Of a stretch of 64,000 nt of DNA, positions 35,758 to 46,845 are shown one piece after another (positions within the stretch are counted from its first letter, which is position 1; each line of letters opens with the position of its first letter). Under the pieces are notes generated by a model. It was not told the origin of the DNA and did no database searches. It was given only the letters and a program-made list of their open reading frames with translations. The stretch comes from Siphonodentalium dalli. Its lineage: Eukaryota; Mollusca; Scaphopoda; Gadilida; Siphonodentaliidae. The stretch covers positions 73,622,705 through 73,686,704 of the forward strand of contig CP136067.1 in assembly GCA_032622095.1 (NCBI GenBank), in the 5' to 3' direction. The position numbers and the translations under genes were made by a program.

Positions 35758-36474
35758 TCTATTATATATTTTGGAAGATCTGTGTGTCTGTGTGTGTGTG
35801 TGTGTGTGATCGCGATGGACTTGATAACGGCGGACCCGATTTCGATGAAACTTGGTATGTGGGGGTATTTTCTGTCGGGAAGTGGCATAGGCCTATTAAT
35901 TTTCAGATCCGAGCTCAACTTTTCACGTGCCGAGGTCAAATCTGTTTTTACGCCGTTTTGCGCTAATATATTTTAGTTCGGTGCTCACAAATCGATTCGA
36001 TATAGCGCGAATAATAAATTGCCAGTCATATAATTTGCACGGTTAGAATCTGTGGCGCTTCATCTTTCCAATGATGTATCACACGCATGTGTACGTTTAA
36101 AGTTTCTACCTTAATTATCGGGAAGAACACAGGACCATGCTTCGCTCATCGAAAAACATTGCGTAAATATATTACGCCATCAACAGATCGTGGCGTGATC
36201 GCGTTAACTCTTAACCGGCCGATGTCGCGTTAACTCATCACCGGCCGAGGTATCCGCAAATGACATTGTGCTATATATCTCGAAAACGGGTGGAGCTATC
36301 GACTTGAAATTTGGTATGTGTATGTATCTTGCCCCGGATACGAATTGTATCGGGTCGCCGAGCCCGTGCGACGCCAGCTTCGCGCATGCGCAGACCAGAT
36401 CTCGGAAACGGGTGGAGCTATCGACTTGAAATTTGGTTTTTGAATAGCCCGGACGAAGTCGGGTCACCTTCTAG
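35758..36474 (+). mobile_element. Helitron-like unit A
   Basis: Begins TCTATTATATATTTTGG, followed by a GTGTCTGTGTG tract and GATTTCGATGAAACTTGGTA. It ends with the hairpin CCCGGACGAAGTCGGG (36448-36463), then TCACCTTCTAG. A 5' TC, a short hairpin about 11 bases from the end and a CTAG terminus followed by T are Helitron hallmarks. No Rep/helicase is encoded, so the unit is non-autonomous. Confidence 0.75.
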
Positions 36475-37688
36475 TCTATACTATATATTTTGAGACTTCG
36501 TATATATGTGTGTGTGTGTGTGTACTTCATAGAATCCAAAACGCGTGTAAAGATTGAGCTCAAACTTCCTATGTAAGTGTCAAATCCCACCGACACGACC
36601 GTGGTCAAGGTTTAGAGAAGCTCAGAGCACCCGTTCTCCAATCTCAAATCACCGCAAAGGCACGGCGGGGGTTAATCAAGTGATTAATTAATGAGCGTTT
36701 GTTTTTGACGCATCTCTATAAAGAGCGTCTGTTTGCCATTCAACGTTATTTGCATCTGCAGAGAGATATACGGAACATACATTAAATTTAAAAAACATTT
36801 GTTTCTGACCAACCCTGCGAGCACGGATGGCGCGCTTTGTTTTTACAGTATATAGTTATATACCGAAATCATCCCAGATAATCACGAATATAGCATCAGA
36901 TTTCTCCCCAGATATATCGTTATAAAGCTACTGGAATCTGCCAATCTACGGGAAATTCCAGGGAATGCCGATTGAGCTCAAACTTGCTACCCACGGGAAG
37001 TGTCATATATATGAGTGTGTCCTTTATAGACTCGAACCGATTGAGCTCAAACTTGCTAAATAAGAAAATAGCCCCCAAGCCGTAAATATCAACAACAACG
37101 ATATTGCTACCTACGGGGAGCAACGTTATTAGCATCTGCAGAATTATGCAGAGAGAAAGTGCTTTCCTATTTTTAGAACGCAACACATGTTTACGTCGCG
37201 TTGGTGATTGAGGTTCACAACGGGGTTAATTGACTGTCCGCTCTTTGCGACGATGAGGTTCACGGCGGGGACTATTGACCAACACTCACAATTTCGTCTT
37301 TTGCATCAGATACCAACACCTCGACCGATCGGGACGAAACTTGGTACGTGAGTGTAGTTTGACCAGGTGGTCGTCGCTGTCGTATTGGCGAGCCCGTGCG
37401 ACGCCCGTGCAGCGCATGCGCAGACGAGATATCGGAAACGGGTGGAGCTATCGACTTGAAATTTGGTATGTGAATGTATCTTGCGCCGGGTACACATTTT
37501 ATCGGGTCGCCGTGCGACGTGCCCGTGCGACGCCAGCTTCGCGCATGCGCAGACCAGATCTCGGAAACGGGTGGAGCTACCGGGTACAAATTTTTCTTAT
37601 TGAAACGCGTGGAGCTAAAAATTAAAAATATATATATAAAAAAATGTCATGTTTCGGACAAGCCGCCGGTGGCGGGATAACCTGCTAG
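36475..37688 (+). mobile_element. Helitron-like unit B
   Basis: Starts TCTATACTATATATTTTGAG immediately after the CTAG of unit A and ends with hairpin CCGCCGGTGGCGG (37663-37675) plus GATAACCTGCTAG. The 5' end resembles that of unit A but the 3' end belongs to a different subfamily. The interior contains two copies of GAAACGGGTGGAGCTATCGA followed by CTTGAAATTTGGTATGTG. Non-coding. Confidence 0.72.
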
Positions 37689-38436
37689 TATTATATATTT
37701 TGGAAGATCTGTCTGTCTGTCTGTCCGTGTGTCTGTCTGTGTGTGTGTTCACGATGAACTCGAAAACGGCCGACCCGATTTCGATGAAACTTGGTATGTG
37801 GGGGTATTTTCGGCCGGGGGGTGGCATGGGACTATTAATTTGTCCGTGCGACGTGACCTTGACCTTGAAATCGGGTAATTTCAAGGTCAAACGCCCGAAT
37901 ATCACGGGATTTCAATGAAACTTGGTATGTGTGGGTATCTTCGGTCGGGGAGGGGCATAAACCTATTAATTTGTCCGTGCGACGTGACCTTGACATCGGG
38001 TCATTTCAAGGTCAAATGCCCAAATATTACGGGATTTCAATAAAACTTGGTATGCGGGGGTACATTCGTATGGGGAGTCTCATAAGCATATTCATTTGCC
38101 CGTGCGACGTGACCTTGACCTTGAAATCGGGTCAATTGAAGGTCAAATCGCCAATTTTGATGGGATTTCGACGAAATTTGATACATGCATGGGGGTACTT
38201 TTGTCAACTGAGTGTTTTGGACGGGTCAAATCGTGACCCCGACCTGACCTTGACCTTCAAAATAATAAATTCAAGGTCAAATCGGGTAAAACCGGAGGGA
38301 TTTCCACGGGCACGTTTGTCCGGTACTTTTGTCCGGGCAGTGTTTTGGACTGGTCAAATCGTGACCCCACTTGACCTTGACCTTCAAAATGGACAATTCA
38401 AGGTCAAAGCCCGGACGAAGTCGGGTCACCTTCTAG
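37689..38436 (+). mobile_element. Helitron-like unit C with internal TCAAGGTCA repeats
   Basis: Begins TATTATATATTTTGGAAGAT directly after the CTAG of unit B and ends with the same hairpin (38410-38425) and TCACCTTCTAG as unit A. The interior has about five ~120-130-bp repeats, each with GTGACCTTGACCTTGAAATC followed by TTCAAGGTCAAA. The leading C of the 5' TC is not visible, so the 5' end may be slightly altered. The insertion lies next to a (TA)n run. Confidence 0.75.
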
Positions 38437-38455
38437 TATATATATATATATATTG

Positions 38456-38645
38456 AATGGTTGAAAGTTCAAAAGTACAGTTTTATATATAGGTTTTAAA
38501 GATGTGAATAAACATAAACACATTTTTTGGCTGTATAACGAGGCCTTTTACAGCTTTTGGCCGATCTTCAGGTTAACTCCATTTTATTATTATAATTATT
38601 TCTATTGTTACGTCACTTCCGGGAGGTGGGTGTGTGACGTCGCAA
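38456..38645 (-). other. Probable 3' untranslated region of the Penelope-like element
   Basis: Lies downstream of the GIY-YIG frame on the minus strand. It contains CCTGAAGATCGGCC and, 13 bases on, AAAGGCCTCG, which can pair as a GGCC/GGCC hairpin and resembles the short conserved segment following Penelope-like frames. I looked for a hammerhead ribozyme core (CTGANGA ... GAAA) and did not find a complete one. Confidence 0.45.
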
Positions 38646-40262
38646 TTAAATGATAGAGTTTAGTTTCGGATGTAATTTGTTCCGAAACTTTTGTTCCATT
38701 TGCAAACGTTTGAATGTGTTGACTTCCATCATTTTGTGTATGGGAAAAATCCGGAACGATCCGTCCCCACATTCATCCAGATGGTTACTTAATGGAATCA
38801 TCCGCAATTCCGGTTGTCTGATCTGCTGGCGATGGATCCTTGTTCTTTCGACAAGGGAATTTCCAGTCTGTCCAACATATAATTCCTCACATCCAGAACA
38901 TACTATAATATAGACTAAATTTCGGGTTTGGCAGTCCATGTTCTCACTAAGGCGGACATTGCCGGACAATATGCCCATTATTGAGGTTAAAGTGTGTCCC
39001 GGTGTACAGGTAGCGACATGTTCCGCATTTAGAGTCGCCACATTTGGTGATCTCTTGTTCACGATTCTCACCACTGTCAAACTTGGCCCGAGTTAAAATC
39101 TTTTTAATATTCCAAGGCTGTCGTCTGCTATGCAAAAGGTGATCTTTTTTACCAGTTCTTTCATCTTAGGACTTTTGTGAAGTACAGGTATTAATAATCT
39201 AGCCGTTTGCATAACATTTGGATTGCGAGGATTGAGTGTAACCACAACAGGAATTAGATCGGGATCGCTTTCTGGACTGTGCGGAGTTCTATGAGAGGAT
39301 TTTTCTTGGCTTCAGAAATACCATTATCGATTAGTTTCCTCGGCTAATCGTGTGCCAGTAGGAATGTCCTCAGTTCCTCCAGTCGGATATTTCTCAGCGT
39401 GATGTCATCCACATGAATGGTACAAACCCTCCGTGCGAGGGAATAAGGAACATTCCGTTTGGTATGTGATGGGTGACACGACTTAAAGTTTAAATACTGG
39501 TGCGTGTCGGTAGGTTTATAGTAAATGTCCGTCGTGATTTGCTCTTTTGTTTTTTTCACGAGGACATCCAGGAATGGCAATTCATTATTGTCGGTATCCA
39601 TCGTAAATTGTACTGCCGGATTTAATGAATTCAGAATAGCGTGGAATTCCATCAAGTCCCCTTGAGTAAGGTCCCAAATAACAAAACAGTCATCAATGTA
39701 CCTTTTCCACGAGACTTTTATATGTGTTGCATACGACTCGTTGAACTTGTTAGACATGATTTCGTACAATTTTCTTCTAGGTACCCAACTGTCAGATTCG
39801 CATAGGTTGGGGCCACTTTGGTGCCCATAGCAGTGCCGGTTGTTTGCCGATAGAATATGTCGTTGAAGAACAAAATGTTATTTTCAAGCACAAGTTGTAG
39901 TCCTTCAGTAATGAACTCCCTTGTAAAACGTTCGTCTATCGATTCTCTACACTTGTTGATCCAATATGCTATGGCTTCCAGACCCAAATCATGTGGGATG
40001 GTGCTATACAGACTCACACCGTCAAAACTGGCTAGTATAGCGTCCGATTTGACTGTCCGAGGTAGGGTTCGGATGAACTGTATATCATCTCGTAGATAAC
40101 TTTGAATCTTGGTTAATAGTGGTTTTAACAGAATACCTAGAAGGTTAAAATTACTCAATCTGTGCGTGGGACAGACTGGACCGGCTACGATTGGTCTTAG
40201 TTTGAGGTCCTCGGGTCTTAATAACTCTACAATCTCGCTATGTTGATAAACAAGAGAAACGC
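38646..40262 (-). pseudogene. Penelope-like element: reverse transcriptase plus GIY-YIG endonuclease, broken
   Basis: Read on the minus strand. 40262-39770 carries LRPIVAGPVCPTHRLSNF, a motif-3-like ASFDGVSLYSTIPH and TGTAMGTKVAPTYANL. 39769-39344 carries WKRYIDDCFVIW (catalytic DD), NELPFLDVLVKK and TDIYYKPTDTHQYLNF. 39310-38950 carries NPRNPNVMQ, then NIKKILTRAKF and CGDSKCGTCRYL. 39080-38646 carries NLVYIIVCSGCEELYVGQTG, the GIY-YIG endonuclease start. This order is diagnostic of endonuclease-positive Penelope-like elements. At least three frame changes or stops break the frame (near 39775, 39344 and 39000), and the N-terminal ~200 residues are missing. It abuts a MITE at its 5' end. Confidence 0.9.
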
Positions 40263-40270
40263 ATACTATT

Positions 40271-40592
40271 GCTGAAGGGGTCACTCTCACCAAAAAAAAT
40301 GCTGAAAGGTACACATGATTTGAAAATGTGCTGCAGGGTACACAGGGTTTGAAATGTCGTTCAAATGACGTTTAGTTTTCGTATCTGCCATGATTTCTGT
40401 TAGAGAATAATTGTTTACGTTCCAATGAACATTAAAATTAACTGAAAACAAACTGCTAATGAGCACCAGACTTTCAGAAACACAGTTTAAGTAACGATGT
40501 TAGTGGCGATCACAAACCCTGTGTACCTTCAGCACATTTTCAAATCCTGTGTACCCTTCAGCACTTTTTTTGGTGAGAGTGACCCCTTCAGC
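40271..40592. mobile_element. 322-bp MITE with perfect 9-bp TSD
   Basis: Termini are GCTGAAGGGGTCACTCTCAC and its inverse, followed in both arms by an A-rich run and TGCTGAAAGGTACACA-like sequence. CATACTATT flanks it exactly (40262-40270 and 40593-40601). A 9-bp duplication suggests a Mutator-like transposase. It sits exactly at the truncated start of the Penelope-like frame. Non-coding. Confidence 0.9.
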
Positions 40593-40601
40593 CATACTAT
40601 T

Positions 40602-41690
40602 ACATATAATTCACTTGAAAGTATCATAAAATAAAATTGTTTTCAAAAATGTTATATTGAGTTCAAATAATAATCACAAAATTCCTGTCCCAGTTTATAC
40701 TAAAAATAAAACAAAACAACTATTGCCCAGTGATTTATGCTAAATCTATTATCCCTCTGGCTGAAACTTCTTATGCTATACCTCTCAATCAATACAGAAA
40801 CTTCAGGAACAAGATATGTCAAACGTACGTGTACGCGAAGAGAAATAATGTCCGTAAGAAACAACACTATGATATGTGCTCAGTAATTGTTTGCATGTCG
40901 TAACTTTGTGAGAAAGAGATGTTATAATTGTGAGTAGATAACTGTATTTAGGTAATATGCACCCAGTACAATATCTTGTTTGAACATGATTTTGGCGTTA
41001 GATGTGGACATACAAAACTACTCCACACATATGCAGAGAACCATAGCCACCGCCAGTAATTTTCAAAGAATCGGAGCCCTCGTAAATGTACATATGTCTG
41101 TATGTCTGTAGACACTTTACGCATGGTGCGATAAGCTCAAAATACAGATCGAGTTCAAATATGTGTTTGATCTCTGATTTTTTTTATGGAGAAACATTTT
41201 TTTAAATTTATTTATAGATTGAAAATCGTGGGCGGGAGATATCTTGCTTTTGCATGTCTTCAGATTAGGTCAAATGGAAGCTTTGTGTATATGAAAATAG
41301 AAGGCAGCCTTTCCAAAGCATGATGATAGCAAACGTACATATATATCAGAGGTCCGTTAAATAGCAACGTGTTTTGTAAGTAAACAAAACTCTGTTTTCC
41401 ACAGAATTTCGATTTGTCACGCTATCAGAAAATAAACAATATATTAAACGATCGTATCATCACTATACCCTTTTCTATCATCGTAAATCATATATCATTT
41501 TGAAGGCAGATTATTCATGGACATTAATCTTTTGAATGAAAGTCCGGTATAGAAGAGAAAAGGGTGGTACTCGGTCCAAAACAGCATGACACCCAGAAGC
41601 AAAGGGCCAATTTTAGGGGTAAGTAAAAATTTAGGGGTAAGTGAAAAAGGTTTTTTTTCAGCGGATTGTGATTCTGGATACTTCAATTTT
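40602..41690. other. Stretch without a recognisable gene
   Basis: AT-rich, no open frame beyond about 63 codons, no repeat recognised. Confidence 0.4.
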
Positions 41691-41880
41691 TGAGTTCACG
41701 CCCTTGAGCATTTCCTAGAATCCAAGATGGCCTCCAACATGGTCGATGTTTTACAAAATATGAACTAAGTCAGTTTAATCCATTTTTTTGAGACAATGTG
41801 TTCTATAATGCATACAAATGTATACATTATTGGGATGCTATTACATTGTACTACATTCTACAGAAAAAAATGTGTTCTCT
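41691..41880 (+). repeat. Dispersed repeat, copy 1 (second copy at 49.7 kb)
   Basis: Contains TTCAATTTTTGAGTTCACGC, CCTTGAGCATTTCCTAGAAT, CCAAGATGGCCTCCAACATG and GTCGATGTTTTACAAAATAT, then GGGATGCTATTACATTGTAC. The same order occurs in the same orientation at 49724-49925 with few differences. It belongs to the group of repeats bearing AAGATGGC motifs. Confidence 0.9.
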
Positions 41881-43494
41881 AATAGCAAGATTTTTATTTT
41901 TATTTTATTTTTTATTTATATCATTTATGTACATTATATACAGTGATGTCATACAAACATCTATGTAAGTATTAAGCTATAGGGAATTTACGAACACGAG
42001 AGCAAAATATGTCTTAAAATGCTACAATGGTGTTGAAATGGGCATTGGGAACATGTCCGGGTGACGAACGATATTTATACATGTTTTAGTTAGGTTTCTT
42101 AAATAAAAAGTGTAACTAAGACATCGTTTACGCTGGATTAAACAATGCCAACGACCACACTAGGATCCTAGTGTTATTTAAATTTCAATATTTATATATA
42201 ACAGATTTAAAACTAAAACGTGGAAATAGTAGTCCCGGTCGATGATGCGTTATGAATATTAATTGTGCCGCGAGTATGTGTTTTATGTGAAGTGTTTTTC
42301 GTTATAAATGTATACATTTGTTGCTGTTAGTTATAACATCGTGGTAATATTGAGTTCAAATGTCTGCTATTCACACTAACCTGTAGGATCTCATGCGAAC
42401 GTTTTAATGAATCCAATTGAGAATCTAAATCTTCCTCCGACAATGTACGTGTAGATGAGAATCAACAGATGTTTTCCAAGAGAATTACACGAAATTTCAC
42501 ACATCGCACGTGCTTCGCTGTGTATGTACACGCAACCTTCACCGAACAAGTTAACTTTTTGCCATTGTTGCCTCATGGCAACATGTAACTGACTCCATGA
42601 TAGTCGGCGTTTTCTTTAATGCACTTTACTGACGGCAAAATAGGATGTGGAATTTTAAAAGGCCATTATTTGATAACCCTTTGCATTCGGCCTGATGTCA
42701 CCAGGGTTCATTCAGGGCGCTCGTTGTATGGTAAACTGATATCGTTATATTTATTTCGACAAAAGAGGGATTATAGATTAATTACCACATGTACACCTCC
42801 GTTTGGTTTATTTCATCAAGGTGTGAACCATTAGAATAGCTTCGATATTAAATTTGCTATTTGATATTGAAGTTTCATAATGGCTTAATTTACACAGTTT
42901 GATTCATCGTAAACATCTATCTTTGTTGGTTATCGGAAGTGGCCTAACAATCACACCTGGTTTTTTGTTTAAAAACTGGTTCTATTTTTGTTTAAATCTA
43001 ACGAGTCACTTTTACAAGATGCATATATACACACAAAGGTATCTTGAAAATCGTGATATTCAGAATGAAGCTATATTATCGTGTTACATGGCGTTTAACA
43101 ACACAGTCCTTTCTCATCGGAAGCCATTTTAGCACTGAAGAGATAGCGAAATTGAGATGGCTTGTGGTGCGTAGTAACAGTAACCATGCAGTCTACATGT
43201 GGGTGGGACGTACGGATAGGTCCATTGTTTGGTCGCCAGAATTCTAGTATTTATGCGGAACTGGAACCATCGCAACCTGGTGTCAGAGAGTGATTTAAAC
43301 GGCAGCACGAATGTATATGTCCATGGTACTTGATAATTGTTATGTCAAAGTTCTAATGCCCATTTCTGTATTGAGGAAGGTTTTGTCAATTTATCCGATA
43401 TGAGAATGTCATAAAAATCTTTGCAACCCCATATACTTTTTAGAAGCAATGATAACTGCCCGGGAATCAGGGGACTTTATTGTTTTGATAGTCT
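41881..43494. other. Stretch without a recognisable gene
   Basis: AT-rich. Open frames up to 77 codons overlap in several frames and resemble nothing known. The last part (43300-43494) may be decayed upstream sequence of the LINE that follows. Confidence 0.35.
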
Positions 43495-44091
43495 TTGGTC
43501 AAGCATTTGCGACAGCTTGATCAACTGTTTATTGATACTATGGATTGTAATAAAGTTTGTTATCGAGAATCAAAATATGCTTCTGATTTCATTATCATTC
43601 GCTGTGACTCTGCCAGGTTAAAATCCACTTTTATCCCTGCCTGTACAAAGGAATGCAACTCCATTAAATTAACTATTCGCAATCTTGCCCATGATAAATT
43701 CGTGAAGCAATTGAAACATATGCACTACGCGGGGACAAGGCTGAAGCCACCTTTGTATTTCACAAATGGGAGTCGTTATTATAATATTATTCACACGCAA
43801 CTTCGATGTAAATGTAGTGCCCTACAATCCGATAAATTACGTAATCATATATCAGATTCCGCAACATGCTCGCGTGGCTTCCGGGATGAAAATGCTAACC
43901 ATTTTTTCTTTGAATGTAACCATTATGCGGAATCTCGGCAAAAACTCAATAATAATCTTATGCAACATAATATTAACTCTGTAGACATACTTCTTTATGG
44001 GAAACCCGAACTAACTCATACTGAGAATAGTGATATCTTTAAGGCTGTACGCTCGTATTTTAGAGATTTCGGCCATTTTGAGAGAACCTAA
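43495..44091 (+). pseudogene. LINE reverse transcriptase C-terminal fragment
   Basis: The 198-codon frame contains PLYFTNGSRYYNIIHTQLRC, then KCSALQSDKLRNHI, ATCSRGFRDENANHFFFEC and AESRQKL. The sequence 'IIHTxLRxxCSxLxxDLxxxH...C...E...HFFFxC' is a recognised C-terminal module of an animal LINE group. The expected second Cys of the zinc-binding pair appears as Arg (CSRG), and upstream RT motifs are absent. It is a 5'-truncated remnant. Its 3' untranslated region is interrupted at 44,421 by a foldback element and resumes at 46,846. Confidence 0.78.
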
Positions 44092-44420
44092 CACTTTGAC
44101 CATGCCATTCTACTTATAATATAATATTCTAAGTTTGTACCTTGTTTCCTATGTACAATATATCCCAGTTATGCACTCAATAATTGATATATGCCTGTAC
44201 TGTCGCATTTTTACTTGTTGCAAGGGAATGATCACCGACGGGTTGATGAAGCATACTCACACTCATCCCATCTCTCCACTGTAAACCGAACCTCCAATTC
44301 TCCTCCGCAATCGCCATTCTGTTTATTTACTTATATTTTTCATTATATGTATGTATATAATATACCTTGTGGTTTGTTCGTCTTTAGATTCATAAAATTT
44401 GTCAGTGTATTATACTAGGG
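44092..44420 (+). other. LINE 3' untranslated region, proximal part
   Basis: Follows the stop of the LINE frame. Its end (TCAGTGTATTATACTAGGG) joins, across the foldback insertion, to GGGAGAGGAGGG at 46851. An uninterrupted relative is found in reverse complement at 48395-48480, which supports this reading. Confidence 0.65.
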
Positions 44421-44436
44421 GGTAGGGTTCTCTATT

Positions 44437-44592
44437 CCGAAGGTTCATTATTCCGAAGGTTCGCTATTCCGAAGGTTCATTATTCCGAAGGTTCCATATT
44501 CCGAAGGTTCATTATTCCGAAGGTTCGCTATTCCGAAGGTTCGCTATTCCGAAGGTTCGCTATTCCGAAGGTTCGCTATTCCGACGTTTTCT
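44437..44592 (-). repeat. 16-bp minisatellite, left arm
   Basis: Nearly perfect 16-bp repeats of CCGAAGGTTCGCTATT, with some units having TTCATTATT or TTCCATATT. It is the inverted counterpart of the array at 46690-46836 and shares the TTCGGA core and the period with the arrays at 6.7, 51.6 and 52.5 kb. Confidence 0.93.
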
Positions 44593-45093
44593 ATTCTGTG
44601 CGTACTTAACCAGAAATGAATCAAAATTTGCACCCCCCCCCCCCCCCCCCCCACAAAAACCACACGAGGAATGAAAAATACTTTCGCTAGTATTCACATA
44701 TAGTACAATTATACACCCCATTCTAATTCCCAAATTGTCCCAGATGTCGGTTATTAATAGCAAGAAGACAGTATCAGTTTATCATTTATTATGGAAATTT
44801 GAAAACACGATGACTGCGTGACTGAAATAAACTACATGTAAGAGATAGAGTCTGTCCGAACTGGCAATCTGTACTTGAAAGAAACATCAACATTAAAGGC
44901 CCAGGCCTTTCGAACCCCCCCCCCCCCCCCCAAAATCACATATCTATAATATAAGTCATATTACACACCATTTGAAATAGGAAGCTCTTATTGTATTAGC
45001 AACTTATCCGGTGTAATAAACTGTAAACATGTTGTTTTTTGTGAGTTACCGACGTTTTTTTGTGCTTAAGTTTCATCTAGTTTTGTTGCTCAA

Positions 45094-45172
45094 AGTGTAT
45101 TATTTTCAATGGAGGGGAATAACTATATTTTAAAGATAGAGTTATTCCCCTTTCATTGAAAATACATTTTTA
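45094..45172. repeat. Perfect-looking hairpin of about 30-bp stem
   Basis: TATTTTCAATGGAGGGGAAT and ATTCCCCTTTCATTGAAAATA face each other around a short AACTATATTTTAAAGATAGAGTT centre (itself part-palindromic). It lies inside the foldback core and may be a separate tiny inverted-repeat element. Confidence 0.75.
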
Positions 45173-45449
45173 GTTTGAATTCTGTTGCGTTCTGGGAGCC
45201 ATAACGGGGGAATCTTGGGAATGATTTCAGCTGTTTTCTATTTCTCATTGGGCATCTTCCAAGACACAGACGTTTCAAATGGTGATGGATTACAGTATTT
45301 TACTCATATGTTATGGCATAGAGTGTTATTAAAACCGTATATCAAGGCACTATCAAAAATAATAGGTGAATCGGAAATTAAGTGGGCATTAAAGTCAATA
45401 CAAAGTCACAATTGCAGTTACGTTCATCTCATATCCGTCTGTTAACGAT

Positions 45450-45830
45450 ATTATTCTATGCAGTATGTTATGGCGCTCCATCTACTAGTCAACTGTCCCG
45501 AAGTAAAACCATTATGGGATTTTTTTTCAAATATACTAAATCTGTATTGTGATCTGGAGTACTCACTAAAAACGGAAGATATCATACTTGGAATTAAAAC
45601 AATGACAAACCCTTTGCCGATAAACAATATCATATTATTGATAAAGCGTTACATATATGTAACCAGATGCATGAAAAAAAGTCTTAAGCATTGAATCTGC
45701 ATGTCATTTCTTAAAGCAAGAGTACCAAACAGAAACACTAGCAACCAAATGGAATACGTCTTTGAATAGAACCATGGGGGGAAATGGGACAGTGTCCTTA
45801 CAGTTATGTCCTTATAGTAAATTTATAAAT
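45450..45830 (+). pseudogene. LINE (L1/Tx1-like) C-terminal fragment
   Basis: The frame from 45458 includes ALHLLVNCPEVKPLWDFF and IILGIKTMTNPLPINNIILL, then a frame change, then EYQTETLATKWN-like sequence. 'HLLxxCPxVxxxW' followed by 'xILLxxKxYI' is the familiar C-terminal zinc-finger-like region of L1/Tx1-type ORF2. It is a short, frame-broken fragment within the core of the foldback element. Confidence 0.6.
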
Positions 45831-46019
45831 AAAAAATAAACTTTCAAACAAAAAAAACAAAAAAAAACAAAACAAAAAGAGAATAGAAAAAAAGGATTGC
45901 CAAAAAAAGAAGCTATCACAAATAGAATCCACATAAAGCCAGAACTCTACAAGACCCATATCATTCTCACCTAAACAGCATTATACAGTCGAAAACATTA
46001 TCTCAGAAATGTATGGATA

Positions 46020-46110
46020 TGTATATGTCCATATGTATTTATATATATATATGTATATATATATATATGTGTATATATATGTAAGGGTATATATATGTGC
46101 ATGGATATGT
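46020..46110 (+). repeat. (TATATG)n microsatellite
   Basis: Alternating TATATATATG and TATGTATA runs within the foldback core. Open frames on the minus strand here (rich in Ile, Tyr, His, Thr) are translated microsatellite. Confidence 0.85.
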
Positions 46111-46689
46111 GTACGTATGTATGTAAATGAGTGACATACTTTTTAGTAGCTTCGTGACTGTAAAAGAAGCAACAATGCCTTCCAACTGAACTAACTCCAA
46201 CAACTTGGCATTGATCAGTAGTAATAATAAGAAACATACATGTATATGATCCATATACCATTCAATTTCTTTTGCAGAAAATATATGTATATATGTATGT
46301 TAATATTTGAATGTAAATTGTAACAAAAAAATGAATAAATTATAAAAAAAAAAATGTTATGGCGCTCCAGTATTCATTGAGCGTTATAGCCCCACTGGCA
46401 CTGTTATAATCCGCCTTTAGCTGGCGTATTCTTATTATTGAGATATAACGTCATACGCAATGACATTAAATCGTATGGTAACATAGCAATTGTGTGGTCA
46501 GCTTGGTGTGAATATGTATTGAGGGATAACGTGATACGTAATGACATTAAATCCCAAGGAAACCCGCGAAAACAAACATAATCACATTTAATGTTTTATT
46601 TTTTTAAGTTATTTCTTTCATAAAAGGAGTTTTCGTGATAAAGAACCCACTCAATACTTTAGAATATAGAATCAACCTATAAAATAACA

Positions 46690-46836
46690 AAAACCTTCGG
46701 AATAGCGAACCTTCGGAATAGAGAACCTTCGGAATAGCGAACCTTCGGAATAGTGAACATTCGGAATAGCGAACCTTCGGAATAGTGAACCTTCGGAATA
46801 GTGAACCTTCGGAATAGCGAACCTTCGGAATAGAGA
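46690..46836 (+). repeat. 16-bp minisatellite, right arm
   Basis: About nine units of TTCGGAATAGCGAACC, with variants TTCGGAATAGTGAACC and TTCGGAATAGAGAACC. Inverted relative to 44437-44592. Confidence 0.93.
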
Positions 46837-46845
46837 CATGTTCCC

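Larger units (their letters stand above)
44421..46845. mobile_element. Foldback element with 16-bp TTCGGA-unit arms
   Basis: Left arm 44437-44592 is about ten 16-bp units (GGTTCGCTATTCCGAA). Right arm 46690-46836 is about nine inverted units (TTCGGAATAGCGAACC). Outer ends are GGTAGGGTTCTCTATTCC and, inverted, GGGAACATGTCTCTATTCC. Flanks ATACTAGGG (44412-44420) and ATACTGGG (46846-46853) look like a 9-bp duplication with one base lost. An uninterrupted paralogous site at 48395-48480 (reverse strand) lacks the whole element. The core holds a LINE C-terminal fragment, a C16-20 run, a 45094-45170 hairpin and TATATG microsatellites. No transposase. Confidence 0.83.

Noticed and set aside
35662-37918. 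Frames of 60-116 codons within the Helitron units
   Set aside because: They appear on both strands of repeated non-coding sequence and lack any Rep or helicase motif.
38456-38645. Hammerhead ribozyme in the Penelope-like 3' region
   Set aside because: CTGAAGA is present, but no GAAA core element and cleavage-site arrangement could be fitted.
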